From JAHFUA01 sp963733935 (GTDB lineage: Bacteria > Acidobacteriota > Terriglobia > Terriglobales > Acidobacteriaceae), in NCBI GenBank assembly GCA_963733935.1, contig CAVTEQ010000014.1, forward strand, positions 682,001 to 746,000: a stretch of DNA of 64,000 bases. The letters are read 5' to 3'. Below are positions 55,784 through 64,000 of this stretch, in pieces. A model generated the notes under the pieces. It did no database searches. It worked only from the letters and a program-made list of their open reading frames with translations, and was not told where the DNA came from. How positions within the stretch are numbered: position 1 is the stretch's first letter; every line of letters starts with the position of its first letter. The position numbers were made by a program, and so were the translations under genes.

Positions 55784-57253
55784 CTACCGCTCCCGCCGAA
55801 CGTGCGGTACATGCTCTTCGATGACCACCACCTGCCTGGCGTCCTGCGCGGGCTGGAACTCGGCGGAAGAGCCAAAACCGCGCGCCCAAACCAGCTTGTT
55901 GCCACTGGCTGCCACCAGCCACGACCGCCGTTCCGCAGCAGGTACGTGGCGCTGCTCGAATAGCTCTTTCAGCTTCTTCGGAGCCTTGCTGTGTGCCAGC
56001 CAGAAGCGGTCGCCCGGCTGCCAGTTGCGAACCAGCAATTCCCGCCCCAGCGCCGCCGGATCAAGTGACTGCTCCCGATTATATCCTGAGCCTGCAGTCT
56101 GCACCGGCCGTAAAAAGGCGCGAATCACTCGGCCAATCTCCAGAATCTCCACCTCGCCCGGAATAGGCAGGGTGTAGGCATAGGAATGCGACATCGACTG
56201 GGCGTCGTTCCGCTCGAAACGCAGTTCCTGCTGCTTCCGCACCCCAAGCCAACCGCCGGGAAGCGCGCAGGCCTTGCCCCCTTCGCCGGCCCGCGCCATT
56301 CGCAGTAATTGGGTCAAGTGCTCCAAATCCAGGTGTACCCCTAGGTTCTGCGCGCCATTGCGGAGGATGCGGCGCTGCACCGCCGGCGGCAAGGCGAGCA
56401 AGCGCGGAATGGTGACCGCGAGACTGCAGGCGGTGGCCTCCTCCACGACTTCCGGCATCATGCGCCGGAGCTCGGCTTCCCAATAATTTTCTTCTTCGCG
56501 GGCCACCTCCGCCAGTTGCGCCAGGGCCGACACCGCCGTGGGCTGAAAACGGGTCTCGATCAAGGGAAGCAGCCCGTGCCGGATGCGGTTGCGGGTGTAC
56601 TGCAGATCGGCGTTGGTGGCATCCTCCCGCCAGTCCTGATGGATGCTCGCCAGATAGGCGCGAACCTCAGCCCGGCGCTGTCCGAGCAGAGGACGCACCA
56701 CGCAACCTGCCTCTTGCCCGCCGCAGGCAAGGACGACGCGTTTGGGATAGATTCCGGCCAAGCCCCGCGTCCCGGCGCCGCGTAGCACCCGCATCAGCAC
56801 CGTTTCAGCCTGCTCATCCATGGTGTGCCCGGTAGCGATGGCGTCCGAAACCCGGTTGTGCAGGAAGGATTCCAGAAACTGGTAGCGCGCCTCGCGGCCC
56901 GCGGTCTCAAGACTCAGTTTGTGTTCGGCGGCATACGCGGGAACGTTGGCGCTGGAGCGATGGCACTCGAGGCCGTGCTGTACGGCCAGAGCGGCCACGA
57001 AGTTCTCATCCTCATCAGCTTCGGCGCCGCGGATCTGATGATTGAAATGCAGCACGGAGGGGACAATCCCCAACTCGCCGCGCAGCTCCAGCAGCAGGCG
57101 CAGTAGGGCGACAGAGTCCGCCCCGCCCGAGACGGCAACCCCAACCCGGTCTCCCGGCTTCAGTAGTTCATGCTCACGGATATAGGCGAGGACCTTCCCG
57201 GTCACATCCAAAATGGTACACCGGCGGCAACGCATCACGGTGACATCCGTCAC
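55784..57253 (-). CDS. tilS: tRNA(Ile)-lysidine synthetase TilS
   Basis: A 489-residue PP-loop enzyme that converts C34 of tRNA-Ile(CAU) to lysidine. PP-loop VGVAVSGGADSVALLRLLLE, then VLHFNHQIRGAEADEDENFV, AIATGHTMDEQAETVLMRVLRG and DATNADLQYTRNRIRHGLLP are diagnostic. The C-terminal TilS substrate-binding domain is present (RNWQPGDRFWLAHSKAPKKL, KELFEQRHVPAAERRSW). It lies ~225 bp upstream of ftsH on the same strand. The start may be GTG 57253 or ATG 57235. Confidence 0.92.
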   Translation of the reverse strand: MTDVTVMRCRRCTILDVTGKVLAYIREHELLKPGDRVGVAVSGGADSVALLRLLLELRGELGIVPSVLHFNHQIRGAEADEDENFVAALAVQHGLECHRSSANVPAYAAEHKLSLETAGREARYQFLESFLHNRVSDAIATGHTMDEQAETVLMRVLRGAGTRGLAGIYPKRVVLACGGQEAGCVVRPLLGQRRAEVRAYLASIHQDWREDATNADLQYTRNRIRHGLLPLIETRFQPTAVSALAQLAEVAREEENYWEAELRRMMPEVVEEATACSLAVTIPRLLALPPAVQRRILRNGAQNLGVHLDLEHLTQLLRMARAGEGGKACALPGGWLGVRKQQELRFERNDAQSMSHSYAYTLPIPGEVEILEIGRVIRAFLRPVQTAGSGYNREQSLDPAALGRELLVRNWQPGDRFWLAHSKAPKKLKELFEQRHVPAAERRSWLVAASGNKLVWARGFGSSAEFQPAQDARQVVVIEEHVPHVRRER

Positions 57254-57323
57254 AGACGGCGGGCGGCAAATAGGTGTTTCCTACTAGGTTGAAAAACCGC
57301 GGTTTCGGATTGGAGAGGTTTTT

Positions 57324-58643
57324 ATGACAACTACCGAAGTTTTGCCCTCTGCGCAAATCGATGAGGGCTTTGAAAAGAAGACGTACCACAAGGTCGACCT
57401 GCGTTTACTGCCGTTCCTGTTCTTCTGCTACATCCTGGCGTATCTGGATCGGGTAAACGTCGGTTTTGCCAAGCTGCAGATGCTCAAGGATCTTTCGCTC
57501 AGCGATGCGGCTTTCGCCACCGGCGCTGGTATCTTCTTTATCGGCTATTTCTTTTTTGAAGTTCCCAGCAATGTGCTGCTGAAGAAATACGGCGCGCGCA
57601 TGTGGATTGCCCGGATCATGATCTCCTGGGGCATTGTCTCGGCGTGCATGATATTCGTGAAAGGCGCATGGTCTTTCTATGGCCTGCGTTTTCTTCTCGG
57701 CATCGCCGAAGCTGGTTTCTTCCCCGGGGTGATTTTTTATCTCACCTTGTGGTATCCCTCGAAATTCCGCTCCACCCGCACCGCGTGGTTTGTGGCTGCC
57801 ATTGCAGTGTCCGGGGTAATCGGCAATCCCATATCTGGCTCGATCATGGACTTCCTGTCCGGCGCGATGAAGCTGGCGGGATGGCAGTGGCTGTTCCTGG
57901 CAGAAGGCATCCCCTCGATTATTGTCGGCTTTTGGGTGATCTACTATTTGAACAGCAGCATTGAAGAAGCGAAATGGCTCACCGCCAAAGAGAAAGCACT
58001 GCTCGCCGAGAACCTTGTCGCAGAAGACAAGCACAAGACTGAACACAAGATCAGTGACGCCTTCGCCAGCGGGAAAGTATGGGCTCTGTGCGCCATCTAT
58101 TTCACCTTGATGATCGGCCTGTACGGCATTGCCTTCTGGCTGCCGACAATCGTGAAGGCGTTCGGCATCAAAGGTTATCTGCGGGTTGGCCTGATTACTG
58201 CCATACCCTACGGTGTCGCCGTTGTCGGAATGATCCTTCTCAGCAACCATTCAGATAAGACCGGCGAGCGGCGGCTGCATTATGTAGTGAATGTTACTGT
58301 CGGCGCCGCGGGCTTGGTGTTGAGCGGGATTTTTGCGTCGAATCCTGTACTGGCCATAGTCTTTCTGTCCCTTGGCACGCTAGGGGTCATCGGATCAATG
58401 CCGTTGTTTTGGCCCTTGCCGTCGGCATTTTTGGCTGGGACCGCCGCCGCCGCTGGTATTGGCATTGTTAACTCGGTGGGGAATTTAGGCGGCTATTTTG
58501 GACCAAATATCCCGATCTGGGCAAAGTTGGTCTCAGCCGACCGATCGGCTTCGCTGTATATCATCGCGGGAATCTTGATGATCGGCGCGCTGTTAACCTT
58601 TGTCTGTATTCCAAAGACCCTTCGCGTCCGAGTGGGGTCGTGA
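57324..58643 (+). CDS. MFS transporter, anion:cation symporter (ACS) type
   Basis: A 439-residue, 12-segment major facilitator. ATG at 57324 follows GGAGAGG. ACS-family traits are the KVDLRLLPFLFFCYILAYLDRVNVGFAK start, the motif around GAGIFFIGYFFFEVPSNVLLKKYGAR, RFLLGIAEAGFFPGVIFYLTLWYP and the central cytosolic loop. Members import organic anions such as phthalate, tartrate, glucarate or 4-hydroxyphenylacetate, in symport with protons. No catabolic gene is adjacent, so the substrate is unknown. Confidence 0.88.
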   Translation: MTTTEVLPSAQIDEGFEKKTYHKVDLRLLPFLFFCYILAYLDRVNVGFAKLQMLKDLSLSDAAFATGAGIFFIGYFFFEVPSNVLLKKYGARMWIARIMISWGIVSACMIFVKGAWSFYGLRFLLGIAEAGFFPGVIFYLTLWYPSKFRSTRTAWFVAAIAVSGVIGNPISGSIMDFLSGAMKLAGWQWLFLAEGIPSIIVGFWVIYYLNSSIEEAKWLTAKEKALLAENLVAEDKHKTEHKISDAFASGKVWALCAIYFTLMIGLYGIAFWLPTIVKAFGIKGYLRVGLITAIPYGVAVVGMILLSNHSDKTGERRLHYVVNVTVGAAGLVLSGIFASNPVLAIVFLSLGTLGVIGSMPLFWPLPSAFLAGTAAAAGIGIVNSVGNLGGYFGPNIPIWAKLVSADRSASLYIIAGILMIGALLTFVCIPKTLRVRVGS

Positions 58644-58693
58644 CCGGGCAATTCCTCGGGAATCTCGCGGGTTTTGACGGTTCAACCAAAATC

Positions 58694-58729
58694 CCCACCC
58701 TTCCCAACGACGGGGACGGGTGGGGCGCC
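58694..58729 (-). repeat. 36-bp GGCGC-box hairpin (12-7-12), terminator-like copy
   Basis: On the minus strand: GGCGC, arm CCCACCCGTCCC, loop CGTCGTT, arm GGGAAGGGTGGG (11 of 12 pair), followed by GATTTTGGTT. It begins right after the thiL stop and could terminate thiL. Confidence 0.78.
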
Positions 58730-58737
58730 CTCACGAG

Positions 58738-59721
58738 CTAGCGTCCGGCGAAGTGCTCCCAGCCGCGCGCGGGAAGAGGTTTGCGCTGGCCGCGGCTGTC
58801 TACCAGCCAAACCTTGCGGCCGCGGATGATCTCCCCGATGCGGCTCACGCGTACGCCGGCAATCTTGCTGGGAACCCGTCGCGAGGCGGGCGCGGTGAAC
58901 AGCAACTCGTAGTCGTCCCCCCCGTGCAGAGCATAGTGAAGACTAACCGCGCTTGCGTGGGGAACAGCCGCCGAATACAGCAGGGCTCCCACGCGGCTCT
59001 CTTCGCAAATGTGTCCGAGATCCGTGGACAGGCCGTCGCTGATGTCGATGGCGGCGCTCGCGAGATTATGCTCGCGCAGCCAGCGGCCGGCGGCAACCCG
59101 CGGCTGCGGATAGAAGTGGGCGGCATGGGCCTTGTAGCGTGATCGCGCTGTTCGTCCCAGCGCTGCCGGGCCGCCATCGCGGAGCTGATGCAAAGTCCAG
59201 GCCGCGGAACCCAGCTCGCCGGTGACGTAGATCGAGTCGCCGGGGCGCGCCTTCGACCGCAGGAATGCCTTGCCCTTCGGCACGCGGCCTAGAACAATAA
59301 TGTCCGCCAGCACTCCGCCCGGCGAACCGGCGGTGTCTCCGCCGGCAAGCTGAACATCGAACTGTTTGGCCAGGCGCAGCAGCCCACTCAGGAAGCGATC
59401 CACCCAACTCTGGGGCAAGTCGCCGGGAAGGGCCAACGACAGGAAGGCTGCCGTCGGCTCACCGCCCATGGCCGCGATATCGCTTAAGCCACGCGCCAGG
59501 CAGCGATGCCCCACCGAGTCCGGCGGGTGCCACTCGCGGCGAAAGTGCACTCCTTCCAGGCTGAAGTCGGTGGTTATCAGGACCTCGAAACCGGCAGGAC
59601 ACTGGAGAACCGCGGCGTCGTCTCCGATGCCGGTGCGCACGGCCCCCTTGCCGCGCGAGCTTTTAGCCTGGCGGCGAATGCGACGAATCAGTTCTTTCTC
59701 GGACAGGCGCAAATTGCTCAC
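58738..59721 (-). CDS. thiL: Thiamine-monophosphate kinase ThiL
   Basis: A 327-residue kinase that makes thiamine diphosphate, the cofactor used by the E1 enzyme at 3053. The AIRS-type N-domain has GIGDDAAVLQ, TTDFSLEGVHFRREWHPPDS, SDIAAMGGEPTAAFLSLALP and LAGGDTAG. The C-domain has DISDGLSTDLGHICEES and GGDDYELLFTAPA. ATG start MSNLRLSEKELI. It is divergent from the M23 peptidase gene and followed by a hairpin. Confidence 0.93.
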   Translation of the reverse strand: MSNLRLSEKELIRRIRRQAKSSRGKGAVRTGIGDDAAVLQCPAGFEVLITTDFSLEGVHFRREWHPPDSVGHRCLARGLSDIAAMGGEPTAAFLSLALPGDLPQSWVDRFLSGLLRLAKQFDVQLAGGDTAGSPGGVLADIIVLGRVPKGKAFLRSKARPGDSIYVTGELGSAAWTLHQLRDGGPAALGRTARSRYKAHAAHFYPQPRVAAGRWLREHNLASAAIDISDGLSTDLGHICEESRVGALLYSAAVPHASAVSLHYALHGGDDYELLFTAPASRRVPSKIAGVRVSRIGEIIRGRKVWLVDSRGQRKPLPARGWEHFAGR

Positions 59722-59937
59722 ACCCTACAGTGCCGGGGTCCGGCACGCCATTATTTCTCTGTTTTGGCGGGCGGAGATGATCATTTCAGGTCCGCAAAGC
59801 GGTAACCAGAGTGACCAGTTTAGCCCTAAGGTGATTACCGTAGGGCAAAAGCCTGCCAACAGTCCCGAGCCTTTCAGCATCTGGGTAGAGGTTGACTTAG
59901 GGGGTTCGGGCCGCTAAGCTTGCCTCGCCGTTAACCT

Positions 59938-60987
59938 GTGAAATCTGGCCAAGGGCCCGAAAGCGGCTCTGAGCGTATCCCCCGCGGGCAGCAACTTTAT
60001 GCCGCGGCTCAGGAAAACGGTGGGTGGCTGACGGCGGTAACTTTAGTCAGTCCTCCACGGATCGAGAGATTACTTTTGCGCAAACGCTACTACGTGCTTC
60101 TGGTCGCCCGCGACGGCGAAGGACAGCTCCGAAAGATACCCATTCCCCTGCATTACATTTATGTTTTTCTTGCCGGCGCCCTGATCGGCATGTTCACCAT
60201 TACCGGCATGGCTGGTTCCTACACGCGCATGCTGATGAAGGTGGCGCGCTTCAACCAGCTCCGCACGGAAAAAGAGGCCCTGAAGACTCGCTACTCGCAA
60301 CTGGAGCAGGTAGCGCAGACCAAGGAGATCGAAGTCGCTTCGCTGGGTTCGTTGGCGGGTGAAGTTTCCGCCCTGTATGGCCTGAAGACGGCTCACCTTC
60401 TTAAGTCGGATTCGGCGGACCTGAGCAGCGACCAGTTCGCCTCCTCGCTCGACCAGCTTTACGCCCTCAGAAGCTCCGCCCTGAGCGGCGCTGCCACGAT
60501 CGGGATCGAGCTAGGCGGAGGACGCCCGGCCACCACCGCCGACTGGCTGCGGATGGCCGCCGTGCCGAACCTGTGGCCGGTCGAAGGCTGGGTATCGGGC
60601 TCGTTTGGCGAGCGTATCGACCCGTTCAATGGTGAAGGCGCGTTCCATACCGGGGTGGACATCTGCACGCCGTATGGGCAGGCAGTGATTGCCCCCGCCG
60701 ATGGGTCGGTGGCATTCGCGTCAGAGATGGGCGGCTACGGGCGGCTGGTGATTCTGGAGCATGGCGCCGGGATCAGCACGCGCTACGGCCACCTTGCCAG
60801 CTTCGCTGTGGTACCCGGACAGACCGTTCACCGTGGCGACACTATCGGCTACGTTGGGCGCAGCGGCCGTTCGACCGGTCCGCACCTGCACTACGAGGTG
60901 CGCATTCACGACGTGCCGGTGAATCCGCACAAATACCTGCGCATCAGCCTGGCGCAGAACGTGGGCTTGACGACCTCGGGACAATAA
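59938..60987 (+). CDS. Membrane-anchored M23 (LytM) peptidoglycan endopeptidase-like protein
   Basis: A ~349-residue protein. A membrane segment (IYVFLAGALIGMFTITGMA) follows a basic cytosolic stretch, then a coiled coil (about 95-150; NQLRTEKEALKTRYSQLEQ) and the LytM domain (about 215-330) with GAFHTGVDICTPYGQAVIAP, LEHGAGISTRYGHLASFAVV and TGPHLHYEVRIHD, so the zinc His/Asp and HxH motif are intact. It should cut peptide cross-links during growth or division. The start is uncertain (GTG 59938, no good ribosome-binding site). A strong terminator follows. Confidence 0.87.
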   Translation: MKSGQGPESGSERIPRGQQLYAAAQENGGWLTAVTLVSPPRIERLLLRKRYYVLLVARDGEGQLRKIPIPLHYIYVFLAGALIGMFTITGMAGSYTRMLMKVARFNQLRTEKEALKTRYSQLEQVAQTKEIEVASLGSLAGEVSALYGLKTAHLLKSDSADLSSDQFASSLDQLYALRSSALSGAATIGIELGGGRPATTADWLRMAAVPNLWPVEGWVSGSFGERIDPFNGEGAFHTGVDICTPYGQAVIAPADGSVAFASEMGGYGRLVILEHGAGISTRYGHLASFAVVPGQTVHRGDTIGYVGRSGRSTGPHLHYEVRIHDVPVNPHKYLRISLAQNVGLTTSGQ

Positions 60988-61007
60988 CCGGTTAGGTTTG
61001 TGGATAC

Positions 61008-61038
61008 AGGGCGGCCAAGTGGCCGCCCTTATTTTTTC
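61008..61038 (+). terminator. Rho-independent terminator
   Basis: Stem AGGGCGGCC/GGCCGCCCT with loop AAGT, then TATTTTTTC. It lies between the convergent M23 and DUF3352-like genes. Confidence 0.9.
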
Positions 61039-61039
61039 G

Positions 61040-62098
61040 CTATGGCTTCTTCCCCTTGCCGGCCTTGCCGGGCGCTGGCGGCGGAGTGGCGGGGGGATTA
61101 ACCGGCGGCGGGCTGGGCGCCGGGGCGAGCGCCTTGCGGATAAATCCCTGGGGGATGCTCGCCGTCAAGGCCACTCGGCTTCCGTGCGCTTCCACCTTCA
61201 AACTGTCAAAGAATGCCTTCACGTCGGCGTCCGCTCCGCCCTGACTAGTCGACAAATCGGCGCTCTTGATCAGCGCAAAAAAGGTTTTGATGGTGTCGAG
61301 GAGCTGGCGGGCATTGTCGTCGCTCTGCGTCAGCGCTTCGACCCGCAGGTGCAATGCGCCCAGATAGCGGGCGGAAGCCACGATGGTCGAGCCTGCCAGC
61401 GAGCGAGCCGGCATTCCAAAACCTGGGAGTGCGAGCACGAGCGGGTGGGACTCCTGCGCCGGCAACTGGGCCATGGCCCACGCAACACTGGCCACCGGCA
61501 CCTGCCGATAGTGATCCCGCACCAGGGCTGGACCCGCCCCCGGCCATGCCGCGGCGCGGTATTTGTCGATCATTTGGTGGATGGCCGCGATGTCCGGCAG
61601 ATTCGATACGGCCACCGTATCCAACCCGAGGACGGCGACCCGAACGGTCCGGCCCTCGTGGGGAATGCCGTAGATGACTGCATCGCGATAGTTTTCAGTG
61701 CTGTTGGCGAGTTTGCGAAAGTAGCCAGCCGCGCGCTGAGCATCGAACTTGCCAATGAAGATCTCGGAGTAGCGGGCGCGCTCGAAAAAGCTGGCGTCAC
61801 CGGTGGGCGAACCGGCAAAAGCATGGACCGCAAAGGCCGCGTGGTCGAGGTCGCGTTCGAACTGGAAGCCGGTTTCCTTGACGAACTGTTCGTAGTCGGG
61901 ATCGTAGGAAATCGGCGGAAGCTCGCCGAAGACGTGCGCTAGCCGCATCAGCCGCAAATTGACGAACAGGACGGCGTCGGACTCCGGCAGCAGGCGTGCC
62001 GCTTCCGGCGCGGCGCGGCTTCGCAAATAAACGACGGCAGCGACGGCGGCGCAAAACAGCAGGACCGCCAGCGCCACCCACAGTCTACGTCGGCGCAT
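61040..62098 (-). CDS. Secreted or membrane-anchored protein, DUF3352-like
   Basis: A 352-residue protein with an N-terminal membrane segment (LWVALAVLLFCAAVAAVVYL) and a large extracytoplasmic part: LLPESDAVLFVNLRLMRLAH, AFAVHAFAGSPTGDASFFER, IFIGKFDAQRAAGYFRKLAN and VALTASIPQGFIRKAL. The pattern of paired 'P-x-D-A-V-L/F-V-N' and 'F-I-G-K-F' strands resembles DUF3352 proteins, whose function is unknown. It ends in a Pro/Gly/Lys tail. Monocistronic. Confidence 0.65.
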   Translation of the reverse strand: MRRRRLWVALAVLLFCAAVAAVVYLRSRAAPEAARLLPESDAVLFVNLRLMRLAHVFGELPPISYDPDYEQFVKETGFQFERDLDHAAFAVHAFAGSPTGDASFFERARYSEIFIGKFDAQRAAGYFRKLANSTENYRDAVIYGIPHEGRTVRVAVLGLDTVAVSNLPDIAAIHQMIDKYRAAAWPGAGPALVRDHYRQVPVASVAWAMAQLPAQESHPLVLALPGFGMPARSLAGSTIVASARYLGALHLRVEALTQSDDNARQLLDTIKTFFALIKSADLSTSQGGADADVKAFFDSLKVEAHGSRVALTASIPQGFIRKALAPAPSPPPVNPPATPPPAPGKAGKGKKP

Positions 62099-62337
62099 GG
62101 CGGAGCCTGGCGCGCCCGGCTGCCATCCTCGAGGCGAACGGCCGAGCTTCTTCAGCTTGGGCTAAAATAAGTGGTTGGCAACCAGTCAGCACGGGAAGCG
62201 GGCATGATAGCACCGGACTGGGGAAAACGCTCCCCGGCCAGTATTTACTCTCGCGTTACGGCCGGGGCCAGGTAGCTTGCACGTCAGATGCCGTTGTGTT
62301 AACTTCATTGATTGTCCCGGCGGTCGGGTAGTGTTTT

Positions 62338-62410
62338 GCTGGCGTAGCTCAGTTGGTAGAGCATCTGATTTGTAATCAGAGGGTCAGGGGTTCGAATCCC
62401 TTCGCCAGCT
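62338..62410 (+). tRNA. tRNA-Thr (anticodon TGT)
   Basis: A 73-nt cloverleaf with acceptor GCTGGCG/CGCCAGC, D-arm GCTCAGTTGGTAGAGC, anticodon loop TTTGTAA (62371-62373 TGT) and T-arm AGGGGTTCGAATCCCTT. CCA is encoded at 62411-62413. It is the first tRNA of a Thr-Tyr-Thr-Gly block leading to tuf. The 239 bp upstream hold no gene. Confidence 0.95.
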
Positions 62411-62664
62411 CCAAGCGAAAACCGGTTGTGGGCGCAAGGTCGCGTCCTGCAATCATTAGCCACGGCAGCAGCGAGCTCGTCACGAGGAACATACACTCCA
62501 CCTAGTGTCTACGGAAGCGGTTGGCGTTGGTGTGTTGGTGTGCGCGAGAAAAAGTACGCGCACGAAAACTAAAGTGTTCTCTCTTGCTGGTTTCTTCCGT
62601 ACGGCGCGCCCTGGGGTGAGTTGTTTATGTGTGCCCGCGGCGCGGGCTTGCCGGCGGACATGAT

Positions 62665-62750
62665 GGACAGGTGGCCGAGTGGTTAATGGCAGCAGACTGT
62701 AAATCTGCCGCTCCTTGCGAGCTACGGAGGTTCGAATCCTCCCCTGTCCA
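62665..62750 (+). tRNA. tRNA-Tyr (anticodon GTA)
   Basis: An 86-nt class II tRNA with acceptor GGACAGG/CCTGTCC, anticodon loop CTGTAAA (GTA), a long variable arm (CCGCTCCTTGCGAGCTACGG) and T-loop TTCGAAT. CCA is encoded at 62751-62753. The 254-bp spacer before it has no recognisable feature. Confidence 0.95.
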
Positions 62751-62763
62751 CCAGGATTGATTG

Positions 62764-62985
62764 ATGTCGATGTCGAAAAAGTTGCTGGTGGCGCTTGCCG
62801 TGTACGCGGGAGTCGCGGTGCTGGCGTGGTTTACGCTGGATGCAAATATCTCGCTGGGAGAGCGCGATGTGCCGCTGCGGGCCGTTACGCTGGCGATCTT
62901 GGGGCTGTTTGCAGTGCGAACATTGCTGCATGCACAGCGTGAACGCATCGAGCAGGAACGTGATCGCAGTGAGCATATCGGCTGA
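62764..62985 (+). CDS. Small two-segment membrane protein within the tRNA cluster
   Basis: A ~73-residue protein with two hydrophobic helices (LLVALAVYAGVAVLAWFTL, PLRAVTLAILGLFAVRTLL) and a charged tail (RERIEQERDRSE). AGGA precedes ATG at 62764. It begins 11 bp after the encoded CCA of tRNA-Tyr, so it is probably cotranscribed with the tRNAs. No family recognised. Its stop overlaps a TGCTGAGTGC repeat array. Confidence 0.55.
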   Translation: MSMSKKLLVALAVYAGVAVLAWFTLDANISLGERDVPLRAVTLAILGLFAVRTLLHAQRERIEQERDRSEHIG

Positions 62986-63011
62986 ATGCTGAGTGCTGAT
63001 TGCTGAGTGCT
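62982..63011 (+). repeat. TGCTGAGTGC-word array (single arm)
   Basis: GCTGAATGCTGAGTGCTGAT then TGCTGAGTGC, followed by TTTTT. Same family as at 26730, 36591 and 46255. It overlaps the stop of the small membrane-protein gene and precedes tRNA-Thr(GGT) by 7 bp. Confidence 0.75.
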
Positions 63012-63018
63012 TTTTCGG

Positions 63019-63091
<73 letters not shown>

Positions 63092-63099
63092 CCAGAGTT

Positions 63100-63133
63100 T
63101 TCAGCTAAGAGCTAAGAGCCAAAGGCTAAGAGC
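63100..63133 (+). repeat. CTAAGAGC-word array (single arm)
   Basis: CAGCTAAGAGCTAAGAGCCA then AAGGCTAAGAGCC, between tRNA-Thr and tRNA-Gly. It matches the right arm of the repeat at 43033-43117. Confidence 0.8.
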
Positions 63134-63142
63134 CGGAGTTCA

Positions 63143-63214
63143 GCGGGAGTAACTCAGTGGTAGAGTCACAGCCTTCCAAGCTGTTGGTCGCGGGTTCGAT
63201 TCCCGTCTCCCGCT
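63143..63214 (+). tRNA. tRNA-Gly (anticodon TCC)
   Basis: A 72-nt cloverleaf with acceptor GCGGGAG/CTCCCGC, anticodon loop TTCCAAG (TCC) and T-arm GCGGGTTCGATTCCCGT. CCA is encoded at 63215-63217. Last tRNA before the small gene and tuf. Confidence 0.95.
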
Positions 63215-63241
63215 CCAGGATTGAGGACTTGAACGGAAACG

Positions 63242-63583
63242 ATGCCGACATTTGAACAAGCCACGATCCCGATCGATAACCGGGAAGTTTTCGAGGTGCT
63301 GCGGGGCGTCTACGAGAACCTGTTCAGCGTGGAGGCCGAGAGCTTCCTGAAGGCGGTCAAGAAAAAGGGGCTGCTGATTCGGCATTACGAAGAAGTGCTG
63401 GTGAGCGGCGCCATGGAAAAGGCCAGCCGCACGCTGAAGCAGGCGGGCATGACGGCGCGCGCGCTGTACGAATCGCTGCCCATGTCCGACCGGGCGCAGG
63501 TGCGCGAGTTCTTCCTGGTTCGGCTGGAGCAGGTGGACGAGGCGACGCGGCGCAAGTTCTACCAGGTTTATCGCCTTAATTGA
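63242..63583 (+). CDS. Conserved hypothetical protein upstream of tuf
   Basis: A 113-residue, mostly helical cytoplasmic protein, not recognised. It begins MPTFEQATIPIDNREVFEVL and contains RGVYENLFSVEAESFLKAVK, LIRHYEEVLVSGAMEKASRT and DRAQVREFFLVRLEQVDEAT. It sits 25 bp after the tRNA-Gly CCA and 15 bp before tuf, so it is likely part of the tRNA-tuf transcription unit. This placement suggests a link to translation, which is inference only. Confidence 0.65.
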   Translation: MPTFEQATIPIDNREVFEVLRGVYENLFSVEAESFLKAVKKKGLLIRHYEEVLVSGAMEKASRTLKQAGMTARALYESLPMSDRAQVREFFLVRLEQVDEATRRKFYQVYRLN

Positions 63584-63598
63584 AAGAGGTAGGCATTT

Positions 63599-64000
63599 AT
63601 GGCTAAAGAGAAATTTGATCGCACCAAGCCGCACGTGAACGTGGGCACGATCGGGCACATCGATCACGGCAAGACCACGCTGACGGCGGCCATCACCAAA
63701 GTGCTGGGGAAGAACAACCCCAAGGTGAAGTTCCGCTCCTTCGATTCGATCGACAACGCGCCCGAGGAGAAGGCGCGCGGCATCACCATCGCCACCGCGC
63801 ACGTGGAGTACGAGACCAAGGCGCGGCACTATGCGCACGTCGATTGTCCGGGCCACGCCGACTACATCAAGAACATGATCACCGGCGCGGCGCAGATGGA
63901 TGGCGCCATTCTGGTGGTCGCGGCCACCGACGGCCCCATGCCGCAGACGCGCGAGCACGTGCTCTTGGCGCGCCAGGTAGGCGTGCCTTGCATCGTCGTG
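63599..64000 (+). CDS. tuf: Elongation factor Tu, N-terminal part
   Basis: First ~134 residues of EF-Tu, cut by the right edge. ATG at 63599 follows GAAAGAGGT. It shows AKEKFDRTKPHVNVGTIGHI, P-loop GHIDHGKTTLTAAI, switch I EEKARGITIATAHVEYET and switch II VDCPGHADYIKNMITGAAQMDG. EF-Tu delivers aminoacyl-tRNA to the ribosome. The preceding tRNA-Thr/Tyr/Thr/Gly genes mirror the thrU-tyrU-glyT-thrT-tufB arrangement of E. coli with the last two tRNAs swapped. Confidence 0.97.
   Translation, partial: MAKEKFDRTKPHVNVGTIGHIDHGKTTLTAAITKVLGKNNPKVKFRSFDSIDNAPEEKARGITIATAHVEYETKARHYAHVDCPGHADYIKNMITGAAQMDGAILVVAATDGPMPQTREHVLLARQVGVPCIVV

Noticed and set aside
63140..63958. 272-codon antisense frame over tRNA-Gly, the small gene and tuf
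   Set aside because: It reads through a tRNA gene and is antisense to EF-Tu, so it is a compositional shadow.

Overview
The window is a GC-rich, gene-dense bacterial chromosome segment. It most likely comes from the Acidobacteriota (Terriglobia, Koribacter-like). Pointers are LptD (so a Gram-negative outer membrane), a fused alpha/beta 2-oxoacid dehydrogenase E1, a GH57/DUF3536 protein, a DUF2844-DUF3443 pair, several conserved but uncharacterised secreted proteins, and a tRNA-Thr/Tyr/Thr/Gly-tuf block. The assignment is inference from gene content. There is no prophage, CRISPR array or recognisable insertion sequence. At least nine probable single-base frameshifts interrupt otherwise well-conserved genes (SDR epimerase, GH57, accB, accC, proS, M14 peptidase, GxxExxY). 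Several are essential, so most are probably assembly errors.

Layout: 1-16.4 kb has the rarA end, a GAF-SpoIIE phosphatase, a HAD phosphatase, fused E1, an epimerase, a TauE/SafE transporter, GH57/DUF3536, an RDD protein, lptD, larE, a DsbA-like protein and a PPIC lipoprotein. 16.4-22.7 kb (mainly minus strand) has accB-accC, a BlaI-type repressor with a YhaM-like HD nuclease, and a SurA/PPIC foldase. 22.9-36.4 kb (plus) has an M49-type peptidase, DUF2844/DUF3443, mnmG, small secreted proteins, hicB-hicA, proS, a class A PBP and a TPR protein. 36.7-41 kb has kdsC-like, pirin, DinB, FmdB zinc ribbon and rsmI. 41.2-44.3 kb is a sulfur-carrier cysteine cluster (CysM-like, JAMM protease, ThiS/MoaD-like carrier, MoeZ-like E1). 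45-51.8 kb has a quinone oxidoreductase, PIN-TRAM, ispD, a GxxExxY gene, ispF and an M14 peptidase. 52-62 kb has membrane proteins, ftsH-tilS, an MFS transporter, thiL, an M23 peptidase and a DUF3352-like protein. The right end has four tRNAs with two small genes, leading into tuf.

The most unusual content is repetitive and mostly intergenic. (1) Four 36-bp hairpins share one exact design: a GGTGC/GGCGC box, a 12-bp arm, a 7-nt CGnnnTT loop and a 12-bp arm. One lies in frame inside the kdsC-like gene, and one pair of copies shows a compensatory stem change. A longer-loop relative lies inside the epimerase gene. (2) Inverted ~28-bp arrays of the CGCGGAT word bound three modules. One module carries one of these hairpins, one a small membrane-protein gene, and one a GxxExxY nuclease-like gene wedged between ispD and ispF. 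(3) About ten further families use unrelated 7-10-bp words but the same plan: degenerate tandem words in one arm, a short spacer, then the inverted arm. Two such words sit in frame inside mnmG. Together these resemble a REP/RAYT-like or Rickettsia-palindromic-element-like system and are the main candidate for something undescribed.
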